In this document: in pieces, positions 24,920 to 32,615 of the stretch
Numbering within the stretch: position 1 is the stretch's first letter
Layout: every line of letters begins with the position of its first letter
Source of the DNA: CAZEQK01 sp964514395
GTDB lineage: Bacteria > Bacillota > Bacilli > Tepidibacillales > Tepidibacillaceae
Direction: 5' to 3'
Assembly (NCBI GenBank): GCA_964514395.1
Contig: CAZEQK010000029.1
Coordinates: 1-40,920, forward strand
Length of the DNA: 40,920 nucleotides
Notes under the pieces: generated by a model
Database searches by the model: none
What the model was told of the DNA's origin: nothing
What the model saw: the letters and a program-made list of their open reading frames with translations, nothing else
Program-made: the position numbers and the translations under genes

Positions 24920-26131
24920 TTATGGTAATCTTGAATATCCATTTCTTGTTTTCCAAAGGAAATATTTTTCAAGTAATCGTTTATTAAAATCGTATAATAC
25001 ATTTGGAAGGATAATAGCAAACTGTCTAGGCTTAAACACATGATTTGAAATGATAATCACTTCTTTTTTACCTGCATCCATCACACATAGTCCAGGTATT
25101 TCACCAAATGGTTTTTCTTTTAGCTTCTTATCACCATTCACATATCTAATAATATTTTCTGCTACAATTTTTCCAGTTTCATCTGCTGGGAAACCTGTTT
25201 TTGGTGCACCAAAAGGAATTTTTCCTGGTTTAAATGGAGCTTTTACATCTACAGCAATACCAGCAGACCAAACATTTGGATATTTCACATGCTGGTAGCT
25301 ATCCTTAACAGGTACATATCCTGCTGGGTTTGCTTCAAGCTTTGGAGAATTTTTTACAAAATCAACTCCATGGAATGGTGGCATTAACATCGTGAATTTA
25401 GATGGTAATTTTTCACCAGTAGATAAGGTAACGGATTCAGCATCTACCTTCTCAACACCAACCTCAGTCCTTGGAATAATATTAAACATTTTAAAGAATG
25501 TTTTAAATAAGGTATTACCAGTCTTTATACCATCTATTCCAAAGTGACCTAGATATGGTTCTGGTGTAATCCAATGAATATCAACTTTTTCACGGATACC
25601 TTCTTCTCGTAACCATTTTTCAAAGTTAAATAGGAACTCATAACCTGCGCCCATACATCCGGCCCCTTGAGTAGCACCAATAACAACTGGTCCTGGGTTT
25701 TCCTTAAATTCTTCAAGGGCTTTACGTATATTCATGGCACCATTTGGTGTACCTATATAATGTGCATGCTCTGCCACACCTTCTGCTACATCATAGATAA
25801 CCTTTGGTCCTGTTGCGATAACGATGTGGTCAAAGGACATCTCACCCTTACTTGTTTCAAGCACTTTTTCTTCTGGGTCTACTTTTACTGCTTCTGCATG
25901 AACAAATTCTATTCCAGCTTTTTTAAGTACTGGTTCAAGTTCAACCGTAATATCCTTAATTTCGCGCCATTTGAATGGCACCCATATAAGAGATGGTACA
26001 AATAAAAATACTGGAGAATTACTAACTAGTACAACTTCATGGTTCTTTCCACCCTTACGCTTTATCTCTAAAGCGGAGGTTACTCCTGCGAAATTACCAC
26101 CTACAACTATTGTTTTAGTCATGTTTAGCAT
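24920..26131 (-). CDS. sqr: Sulfide:quinone oxidoreductase-like flavoprotein
   Basis: 403 residues. The FAD-binding dinucleotide fold opens the protein (KTIVVGGNFAGVTSALEI), a second motif GATQGAGCMGAGYEF lies at 152-166, and the FAD-closing segment NVWSAGIAVDVKAPF at 286-300. Only two Cys occur, C159 and C349; they match the redox-active pair of sulfide:quinone oxidoreductases (Cys156 and Cys347 in Aquifex), while the third Cys of some types is missing. The C-terminal helical stretch (PNVLYDFNKRLLEKYFLWKT) is the usual membrane-anchoring amphipathic region. It oxidises sulfide to sulfane sulfur and reduces quinone at the membrane. The start ATG 26131 is separated from its AGGAGG by a hairpin. 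It lies beside a sulfur-type Mo-enzyme cluster. Confidence 0.85.
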   Translation of the reverse strand: MLNMTKTIVVGGNFAGVTSALEIKRKGGKNHEVVLVSNSPVFLFVPSLIWVPFKWREIKDITVELEPVLKKAGIEFVHAEAVKVDPEEKVLETSKGEMSFDHIVIATGPKVIYDVAEGVAEHAHYIGTPNGAMNIRKALEEFKENPGPVVIGATQGAGCMGAGYEFLFNFEKWLREEGIREKVDIHWITPEPYLGHFGIDGIKTGNTLFKTFFKMFNIIPRTEVGVEKVDAESVTLSTGEKLPSKFTMLMPPFHGVDFVKNSPKLEANPAGYVPVKDSYQHVKYPNVWSAGIAVDVKAPFKPGKIPFGAPKTGFPADETGKIVAENIIRYVNGDKKLKEKPFGEIPGLCVMDAGKKEVIIISNHVFKPRQFAIILPNVLYDFNKRLLEKYFLWKTRNGYSRLP

Positions 26132-26160
26132 ATCAAGCGAATGCTTGATACTTCCTCCTC
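26131..26160 (-). promoter_or_regulatory. Hairpin between Shine-Dalgarno and start codon of sqr
   Basis: On the minus strand GAGGAGG (26154-26160) is followed by a perfect palindrome TATCAAGCATTCGCTTGATA (26150-26131), whose last A is the A of the ATG. Unfolded, Shine-Dalgarno and start are 22 bases apart, too far; folded, they come to a normal distance. It may also be a protein operator. Confidence 0.6.
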
Positions 26161-26314
26161 TCCGTTAATAAATATAATACTCAACAATAACACATAAAAA
26201 GTATTATAATATTAAATAATATTTATTATTATTTTATACTACAATATTAAAAAAAGGTAGACTTATTTTAAAAAGATTATTTTTTAATAATAATTACTAT
26301 GACAATATAAAAAA

Positions 26315-26331
26315 CCCTCATAGAACGAGGG
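26315..26331 (-). terminator. Terminator of the superoxide dismutase gene
   Basis: On the minus strand CCCTC / GAGGG with a 7-base loop is followed by TTTTTT. Confidence 0.75.
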
Positions 26332-26380
26332 CTTTGTACTACATAAAAATAAATTAGCTTATTGAAACAGATCTATCTTA

Positions 26381-27067
26381 TTAATAGGGTGGCCATTGTA
26401 GTTTTTGTGCCTGCTGAAATCTCTGAACTACATAGTCCCAATTGACAACATTCCACCATGCATCAATATAATCCTTTCTCTTATTTTGGTATTTTAGATA
26501 ATAGGCATGCTCCCACACATCTAATACTAAAAGTGGGATCATATCCTGCTGGGATAGATTCTGGTGTTTTTCAAATTGTAGTATCTCCAATCGATGTGAT
26601 CTTGGTACCCATACTAATGCAGCCCAACCACTACCCTCAACTTTCTCAGCAGCTTTGGAAAATTGTCGCTTGAATTTTTCAAAGCTACCAAAGGATAGAT
26701 TGATTTCCTCAGCAAGGGGATTCGGTGGAGTCCCACCACCATTTGGTCCCATGACATTCCAAAAAATAGTGTGAAGATAATGGCCAGCACCATTAAAGGA
26801 GAGCTCTCTTTCCCAATATTTTATCAGTTCAAAACTATTTTTATTTCTTGCACGTTGTAATTCCATTTCTGCTTTATTTAATCCATCTACATAGGATTTA
26901 TGATGCTTATCGTGATGTATTCTCATCGTTTCTTCATCAATATAAGGTTCTAGGGCCTGATATGGATAGGGTAAAGGGGGTAGCTTATGCTTACCTATAG
27001 GAACAGGTCTATTTATAGAATAATAATCTTGTTGCTGTTGTACATACATGTAGCGATGGTAGTTCAA
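26381..27067 (-). CDS. sodF: Fe/Mn superoxide dismutase with N-terminal extension
   Basis: 228 residues. The four metal ligands are H51 (MRIHHDKHH), H99 (GAGHYLHTIFW), D183 and H187 (LDVWEHAYYLKYQNK). Residues 1-27 (MNYHRYMYVQQQQDYYSINR...) are an extra Tyr/Gln-rich tail absent from SodA, reminiscent of the SodF/spore-associated dismutases of Bacillus. The start is TTG 27067, seven bases after AAGGAGG; an ATG at codon 7 has no ribosome site. The enzyme converts superoxide to oxygen and peroxide. It is divergent from the tatA-led Mo-enzyme operon; a protective role for the oxygen-sensitive Fe-S proteins is an inference. Iron versus manganese is undecided. Confidence 0.9.
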   Translation of the reverse strand: MNYHRYMYVQQQQDYYSINRPVPIGKHKLPPLPYPYQALEPYIDEETMRIHHDKHHKSYVDGLNKAEMELQRARNKNSFELIKYWERELSFNGAGHYLHTIFWNVMGPNGGGTPPNPLAEEINLSFGSFEKFKRQFSKAAEKVEGSGWAALVWVPRSHRLEILQFEKHQNLSQQDMIPLLVLDVWEHAYYLKYQNKRKDYIDAWWNVVNWDYVVQRFQQAQKLQWPPY

Positions 27068-27200
27068 ATAAAAGCCTCCTTCTACTTTTTATTTAGTCTA
27101 TGTAAATAGAGGCTAATGTGTATAGGAGAATAACTAGCATCAATAAATATTTGTAATAAAATCTCCATAATATTCATCAGTATGAAGTGTAAATAATATA

Positions 27201-27220
27201 TGAATAATATGTTTTATTCA
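27201..27220. promoter_or_regulatory. Palindrome upstream of the tatA operon
   Basis: TGAATAATATGTTTTATTCA: 7-bp perfect arms around 6 bases, in the 259-base space between sod and tatA. A candidate regulator site for the sulfur/Mo operon; no FNR consensus is found here. Confidence 0.3.
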
Positions 27221-27326
27221 TTAATTCTCCATATTTATCTAGAAAGTTAAAAGCATGACATTAATAAACTGTTAATTAAGTAACAATGATTATAACTTAA
27301 AAAAATTATGAAGAGGAGGTGATTAA

Positions 27327-27500
27327 ATGCCTCTAACCAATATTGGGGTACCAGGTCTTATCTTAATACTTGTTATCGCACTTGTTATATTTGGTCCTCA
27401 TAAGCTACCTGAGCTTGGTAAAGCAGCCGGGAAAACATTAAAAGAATTCAGGTCAGCCACAAAAGACTTGATGGATGATTCTGATACAAATAATAGCTAA
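27327..27500 (+). CDS. tatA: Twin-arginine translocase subunit TatA
   Basis: 57 residues: short N-terminus MPLTNIGVPG, one membrane span LILILVIALVIFG, the invariant hinge FGPHKLPELGKA, then an amphipathic helix (AAGKTLKEFRSATKDLM) and a polar acidic tail. TatA oligomers form the pore for folded, cofactor-loaded proteins. AGAGGAGGTGAT is an excellent ribosome site. No tatC is in the window. It starts an operon that contains one Tat substrate, the molybdopterin enzyme at 29850, so it may be a dedicated TatA. The gap to the next gene is 49 bases. Confidence 0.93.
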   Translation: MPLTNIGVPGLILILVIALVIFGPHKLPELGKAAGKTLKEFRSATKDLMDDSDTNNS

Positions 27501-27549
27501 AGCTTAATCTAAAATTTTCAAAGAATATATGAATATTGAGGAAAAGAAT

Positions 27550-28674
27550 ATGATTAGTAAATCATCATTAAAAAGGTTACTAACATTTGAAAATATCTCG
27601 TTTGAGAGAAAAGCCTGTCTAAACGATTCGAACCGTCTAACTGTCTGTAATGCCTGTATAAATGCTTGTCCTACTCAAGCGATAAAGCTTCATTCAAATA
27701 TTCCTGACGTAAATCCTTTAACCTGTGTTGATTGTGGGACTTGTATAGGTGAATGTCCTGTTCTAGCATTTGACCACACTCAGTACCCCTATGAAGAACT
27801 ATTGAATCAAATAAAAAAACATCCAAACGCACAAATCACCTGTACCCAAGCTGAAAATTATCAATATGGCATTAAGATACCCTGCTATCTCTATTTGGAT
27901 ATTCCTTTACTACTGAAGTATAGCAAAGGGAAGGAACAAATAAATCTTTATATAGGAGCATGTAATAGCTGTTCTAAGTCAGATGGTCGAACAATTCAGC
28001 AGCATATGGAAAAGCTGCAAAAGCAATTGACTGCCCATCAGTTAGATGTAAGGATTCAATATAGTGACTTGATTCTAGATAAAACGAAGGATGTAATGAT
28101 TAACGGGTTAACAAGAAGAGAGCTATTAAAAATGGTTTCTATGACAAATATAAAGCAAATATTTTGGGAGAAGGGGGGGGAAGTTGAGGAGGAAAAGCTA
28201 AAAAACTCCAAAAAGGGCCTAAATACGAGGGAAAGAACGAAGCACAAAATGTTATTAAAACGAAGAGTTTTTCATCAATATTTATACCAAGCGTCAGAAA
28301 ATAAGGAAGACATGACATCTAAGGATTTTTTAAGTATAAAAATTCTTCAATCCTGCATTGGCTGTAATATATGTGAAAAAATATGCCCAACTGATGCGTT
28401 GAAATGGGTGAGTAATGGAAATGAAAGTAGCTTAATATTTTCGATTCAATCCTGTATTAGCTGTAAAAAATGTTATGCATGTCCAACAGAGTCGATTCAA
28501 TTTGAGAAGGCTTCAATAAAGACCTATCTTCAAGGGGAGAATAAGGTTCTAATAACCTTTCAAACGAATCAATGTATTAGCTGTGGAGAGAATTTTAGAA
28601 GCTTCGACGGTAAAAGTACTTGTTATATTTGTACTTCTAAAGCGGAAAAAAAACCTGAAGATTTCTTTCAATAA
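27550..28674 (+). CDS. Multi-cluster Fe-S protein of the sulfur operon
   Basis: 374 residues from ATG 27550 (GAGG eight bases upstream; ATG 27529 lacks a ribosome site). N-terminal ferredoxin pair: C23-x9-C33-x2-C36-x3-C40-P and C59-x2-C62-x2-C65-x3-C69-P. A middle part (residues ~95-145) has further Cys at 98, 112, 138 and 141. A charged linker (200-245) leads to a second ferredoxin pair: C269-x2-C272-x2-C275-x3-C279-P, and C302-x2-C305-x2-C308-x2-C311-P. The tail has C342-x2-C345 and C358-x2-C361, like a zinc ribbon or rubredoxin-like knuckle. No signal peptide or span, so it is cytoplasmic. It could be an electron relay or a maturation factor for the Mo enzyme. I know no named family of this exact layout. 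It contains a run of eight G's at 28173-28180. Confidence 0.75.
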   Translation: MISKSSLKRLLTFENISFERKACLNDSNRLTVCNACINACPTQAIKLHSNIPDVNPLTCVDCGTCIGECPVLAFDHTQYPYEELLNQIKKHPNAQITCTQAENYQYGIKIPCYLYLDIPLLLKYSKGKEQINLYIGACNSCSKSDGRTIQQHMEKLQKQLTAHQLDVRIQYSDLILDKTKDVMINGLTRRELLKMVSMTNIKQIFWEKGGEVEEEKLKNSKKGLNTRERTKHKMLLKRRVFHQYLYQASENKEDMTSKDFLSIKILQSCIGCNICEKICPTDALKWVSNGNESSLIFSIQSCISCKKCYACPTESIQFEKASIKTYLQGENKVLITFQTNQCISCGENFRSFDGKSTCYICTSKAEKKPEDFFQ

Positions 28675-28730
28675 CAGATCATCTTTATTTTTTTAACACC
28701 TAAATATTTAGATGTGAGGTGAACATGTGT

Positions 28731-29825
28731 ATGAGATGGTTAAAAAATAGATTCATTGTTATTTTCCTTGTGATAAGTTTCACATATTTTTCTGTTGGTT
28801 GTGGCATTGATACCAATGAAAAATCAATGCAGCATAATAATATTGAGCAATCAAATGATGTAACCACTTTATCTGGAGATCCATTTGCCGACCTAGAAAA
28901 ATATTTGAACGATTCCTTACCAGCCATGCTGATAAATGGTAGCTTTAAATCCTTTAATCCAAAGGAAGTATATGAAAAGGTTGTGCTACAAGGAGATTTA
29001 AACTACTTTGTCGTCGATATTCGATCTTCTCAAAGTTTCGCAGAAGCGCATATTGAAAGCGCAGTAAATATACCATACAGCTTCACTGCAAATCCAAGCT
29101 CTCTTGCTAATATACCTAGGGATAAAACGATTATCGTTGCTTGTTATTCCGGACATACCGCTGGTCAAACTGCTTTGTTTTGGCAATTACTCGGCTATAA
29201 AGCCTATCCATTATTAAATGGAATGGGGGGCTGGAATAAAGCGTTATATACCACAGGTGGTGGATCAGCTCTAAAGCAATATGATTTCCCAGTTGTTACA
29301 GAAAATGAAAAGCCAACGACCCATAGCCTTCCAAGGCTATATACAGAGAATGCCTCAGATATTCAAGCATTGTTGATAAAGCAAGCACAAGCCTATTTAC
29401 TCTCAGGCAAAAGTCCTGTAGTAAATGGCCAGACATTAAAGGAGCAGGTGCTTGATCGCGCAGACAATCTCTACTTTTTGGTAGATATACGAAGCCCTGT
29501 TGATTATAGTAATGGTCATATTTTGGATGCAATTAATATTCCTGCTAGAAATATAGCAGAAATGGAAAACCTGAAAAAATTACCAGCTGATAAAAAAATA
29601 ATAGTGGTTGGCTATGATGGAACCGATGCAAGTGAAATAACTCGTTTGTTAAATATATTAGGTTATGATGCCTTTGCATTATTTCAAGGAATGAGAATAT
29701 GGACGACTGACGAAGCAATAAATGGAGTCGCCCCAGCCTCAACAGAAGTGATAGAAAACTACCCACTTGAGAAATTAAACTATGATCTACAAGACGATGG
29801 AGGCGGGACAGCTACTTGTGGTTAA
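28731..29825 (+). CDS. Two-domain rhodanese lipoprotein with Cys tail
   Basis: 364 residues from ATG 28731; GTG 28719 and ATG 28725 also fit. A basic start and hydrophobic FIVIFLVISFTYF end at SVGC (Cys24), a lipoprotein-type signal with an atypical lipobox, so the protein is on the outer face of the membrane. Rhodanese domain 1 (~70-175) has the active-site loop ACYSGHTAGQ with Cys138. Domain 2 (~215-330) has VGYDGTDAS: the Cys is replaced by Gly294, so it cannot carry persulfide. The C-terminus ends DDGGGTATCG, a flexible Gly-rich tail with Cys363 one residue from the end. The protein probably moves sulfane sulfur outside the cell. It lies between an Fe-S protein and the exported Mo enzyme in one operon. 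Confidence 0.85.
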   Translation: MRWLKNRFIVIFLVISFTYFSVGCGIDTNEKSMQHNNIEQSNDVTTLSGDPFADLEKYLNDSLPAMLINGSFKSFNPKEVYEKVVLQGDLNYFVVDIRSSQSFAEAHIESAVNIPYSFTANPSSLANIPRDKTIIVACYSGHTAGQTALFWQLLGYKAYPLLNGMGGWNKALYTTGGGSALKQYDFPVVTENEKPTTHSLPRLYTENASDIQALLIKQAQAYLLSGKSPVVNGQTLKEQVLDRADNLYFLVDIRSPVDYSNGHILDAINIPARNIAEMENLKKLPADKKIIVVGYDGTDASEITRLLNILGYDAFALFQGMRIWTTDEAINGVAPASTEVIENYPLEKLNYDLQDDGGGTATCG

Positions 29826-29849
29826 TCTATTTTGGAGGGAGGAATTAGT

Positions 29850-32057
29850 ATGGTAAAGATAAATCGTCGTACCTTTTTAAAGGCTTCAGCGGCGGCGGCT
29901 GTCGTTAGCTCCGTTCCATTATATTTTAGCTTCCATGATTATAAAAAGGCAGCAGAGAAGATGGAGGTAAAAAAAATACCGACCTTTTGCCACGGCTGTA
30001 CTAGCTATTGTGGAGTAATAGCAAGTGTAAAGAATGATAGACTTTGGAAGGTGGAGGCCCATCCTATTCACTTAAAATCAAGAGGACATATCTGTGCAAG
30101 AGGGCACGGAATGGCAGCTTATCTATATTCCAAGGACAGAATTAAAGCACCTTTAAAGAGGGTAGGAGAGAATCGGTTTGAAGAGATAACATGGGAACAG
30201 GCCTTTAAAGAAATTGGTGAAAAACTCAGAGATATTGTGAGAAAATATTCAGGAAATTCAGTAGTATGGATGGAGCATGGTTCCCATCGAAAAGCATATG
30301 TTGATCGTCTTTTTGATAAAATAGGCTCACCAAATTACATTACACAATATTCTACCTGCTTTAACGCCAAGACCAATGCTTGGTTGCAGATGGTGGGTGG
30401 CAGCTTGAATGGAGACCATGAGTATGCAAAATATATGATATTTGAAGGAAGGAATTTCGCTGGTGGTATTGTTCCAAATGGCATGAATCAAATTACAAGG
30501 GCCAAAGAAAATGGCGCAAAAATAGTAGTGATTGATCCTAGGTATTCAGAAATAGCGAAGATCGCAGATGAATGGATTCCAATTCGACCAGGCACCGATT
30601 TAGCCCTTCGATTAGCAATGGCCCATGTTCTAATCAGTGAGGAAATCTATCATAAAGAGTTTGTAAGAAGGTATGTGGAGGGCTTTGAGGATTATTGGCG
30701 TTTAAATAAGCAATATACACCAGAATGGGCTGAGCATATAACAGGTATAACTGCTGAAAAAATTAAGGAAATGACTAGAGAATTCGCGATGCATGCTCCG
30801 AGAGCCTTTATTGAACCTGGCTGGCATGGCCTGCATTCTCATTATCTTAATAGTACACAAATCGCGCAAATGGGTGTCATCCTCAATGCGTTAGTAGGTA
30901 ATTTTTACGAAAAAGGTGGATTAATGCCTAGTGCTAGTATCAATCTTGGCCATATAGAACTACCAGAGGTGGTTGGTACAACAAAGGGGGAACGCGTAGA
31001 TGGTGCTGGAGTAGATGGTGTATATAAAACAGTTGAGCCAGCTAGGGGAATTGCCCAAATCGTATCAAGCCTAGTGGAGGAGGGGAAAGTAAAGGCTGCC
31101 TTCATATGTAACTATAATCCATTAAGAACTGCTCCTAACCCAGAACAACAGAAAAAATTAAAGAATGCCGAACTTGTTGTTTCTATTAATATAGATTGGA
31201 ACGAAACCTCATATCATGCTGCCCATTATATTCTCCCAGAGCATTATTATTTAGAAAGACTAGAGCATCCCTATACGGTATCAGGTGTTATCTCCCATGA
31301 TCAACCTCAAATAGCGTTACGGCAACCAGTTGTAAAACCAATGTTTAATACAAAGCACACCCTTGATATCTTAAAAGGTATTGCAAATGTGATGGACTAT
31401 CATGATTTATATCCTTTTACTGTAGAGGATGATATTAAGGCGGCTATCAAGCCTTTAGGAATAACATTTGAGCAGCTTAAAAAGGCAGGAACACTTGAAT
31501 TTCCAGCTACGGTTCAGACAGGATTTCCAATGAAAAAAGGAAAGCCTGCACTTAAAACGATGACAGGTAAAATTCAATTTTCGGCAGAGCTATTTAGACT
31601 TGATGGAAAGGTAGGCATACCAACATGGCTACCACCAAAGGTCATGACAAATCCAAATAAGGATGATGAATTTCGATTAATTCACGGTAAGCAACCCTGG
31701 CATTCCCACGCAATGACATCAAACAATGAATATCTCATGGCGATGACAGATCGCTACCATGGTACCTCCATGTGGATAAATGCTACAAAAGCAAAAAAAC
31801 TTGGATTAAAAGACGGGGATACAGCTATCATTGAATCGGATATAGCAAGCAAAAAAGTGAAGATAAAAGCTACAGAGTTCATCCATCCAGAATGTGTTTG
31901 GATTCCATCTACCTATGGTGGCTTTTCACCTAATAATAAAACGGCTTATGAAAAGGGTGTTAACTTTAACGATTTTATACCAATTATGGTTGAACCTTTT
32001 TCTGGAACGACCATGTCGCAAGAGGTTATTGTCAGAATTAGAAAGGGGGCTCATTAG
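29850..32057 (+). CDS. Tat-exported molybdopterin oxidoreductase, Psr/Phs type catalytic subunit
   Basis: 735 residues from ATG 29850, with GGAGGGAGG eight bases ahead. The Tat signal is clear: NRRTFLKASAAAAVVSSVPL. A [4Fe-4S] site C47-x2-C50-x3-C54-x27-C82 follows (FCHGCTSYCG, ICARGHG). The Mo ligand is Cys170 (YSTCFNAK), which places it with PsrA, PhsA and NapA rather than the Ser (DMSO) or Asp (NarG) types. Length and the C-terminal MGD-binding end (VNFNDFIPIMVEPFSGTTMS) agree with polysulfide/thiosulfate reductases. It would reduce a sulfur compound outside the membrane using electrons from menaquinol. Rhodanese genes on both sides support sulfur, but the substrate is not proven; arsenate or selenate reductases are related. 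Confidence 0.85.
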   Translation: MVKINRRTFLKASAAAAVVSSVPLYFSFHDYKKAAEKMEVKKIPTFCHGCTSYCGVIASVKNDRLWKVEAHPIHLKSRGHICARGHGMAAYLYSKDRIKAPLKRVGENRFEEITWEQAFKEIGEKLRDIVRKYSGNSVVWMEHGSHRKAYVDRLFDKIGSPNYITQYSTCFNAKTNAWLQMVGGSLNGDHEYAKYMIFEGRNFAGGIVPNGMNQITRAKENGAKIVVIDPRYSEIAKIADEWIPIRPGTDLALRLAMAHVLISEEIYHKEFVRRYVEGFEDYWRLNKQYTPEWAEHITGITAEKIKEMTREFAMHAPRAFIEPGWHGLHSHYLNSTQIAQMGVILNALVGNFYEKGGLMPSASINLGHIELPEVVGTTKGERVDGAGVDGVYKTVEPARGIAQIVSSLVEEGKVKAAFICNYNPLRTAPNPEQQKKLKNAELVVSINIDWNETSYHAAHYILPEHYYLERLEHPYTVSGVISHDQPQIALRQPVVKPMFNTKHTLDILKGIANVMDYHDLYPFTVEDDIKAAIKPLGITFEQLKKAGTLEFPATVQTGFPMKKGKPALKTMTGKIQFSAELFRLDGKVGIPTWLPPKVMTNPNKDDEFRLIHGKQPWHSHAMTSNNEYLMAMTDRYHGTSMWINATKAKKLGLKDGDTAIIESDIASKKVKIKATEFIHPECVWIPSTYGGFSPNNKTAYEKGVNFNDFIPIMVEPFSGTTMSQEVIVRIRKGAH

Positions 32058-32058
32058 T

Positions 32059-32598
32059 ATGGCTAGATATGCCTTACTTATTGATGCGTCTAAGTGCACG
32101 GGCTGTACTGCCTGTACCATTGCATGTCAGATGCATAATCATCTTACTCCCAATTTAACCTATAATCGCTTAGTAAAGCTAGAAAGAGGGACTTTTCCCA
32201 ATGTGAAAATGGAAATTTTGCCTGTTCAATGTATGCATTGTGATAATCCTGCATGTGTAGAGGTATGTCCAACTGGAGCTTCCTATAAAAGAGAGGACGG
32301 GATTGTTTCCATCGATCATGATAAATGCATTGGCTGTAAATATTGTATGGCAGCTTGCCCATATGATGCTCGCCAAATCAACGAAGATAGGGTCCCAGAG
32401 AAATGTAGATGGTGTCCAGAGTATGTAACCAAAGGTGAACAGCCAGTCTGTGCAAGTACCTGTATGAATGAAGTAAGAGTATTCGGAGATTTAGATGATC
32501 CTAATAGCAAATTAAGCAGGCTCCTGGTAAAAAACAACGTTTATCAGCTATTGCCCTCCAAGGGAACAATGCCACGAATTTATTATGTTAAAAAATAG
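32059..32598 (+). CDS. Four-cluster Fe-S electron-transfer subunit (PsrB/DmsB type)
   Basis: 179 residues from ATG 32059, two bases after the catalytic gene's stop; the longer open frame upstream is in the wrong context. Four [4Fe-4S] motifs: C13-x2-C16-x2-C19-x3-C23; QCMHCDNPACVEVCP; KCIGCKYCMAACP; and KCRWC...CASTC. It relays electrons between the membrane anchor and the molybdenum subunit. It has no signal of its own and is normally exported bound to the catalytic subunit by Tat. The ending VFGDLDDPNSKLSRLL is the family's usual one. Confidence 0.92.
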   Translation: MARYALLIDASKCTGCTACTIACQMHNHLTPNLTYNRLVKLERGTFPNVKMEILPVQCMHCDNPACVEVCPTGASYKREDGIVSIDHDKCIGCKYCMAACPYDARQINEDRVPEKCRWCPEYVTKGEQPVCASTCMNEVRVFGDLDDPNSKLSRLLVKNNVYQLLPSKGTMPRIYYVKK

Positions 32599-32615
32599 GA
32601 TAGGGGGTGAAAGGA

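Noticed and set aside
25667..26005. Plus-strand ORF of 112 codons antisense to the SQR-like gene
   Set aside because: Trp/Phe/Cys-rich composition and lack of ribosome site show it is the mirror of the real gene.
28113..28141. TRRELLKM inside the Fe-S protein resembles a twin-arginine motif
   Set aside because: It is about 190 residues from the N-terminus and no hydrophobic segment or cleavage site follows; chance similarity.
31894..32058. N-terminal 55-codon extension of the PsrB-type Fe-S subunit
   Set aside because: It overlaps the catalytic subunit gene in another frame; ATG 32059 has GGGGG ahead and starts the typical MARYALLIDASKCTGC sequence.
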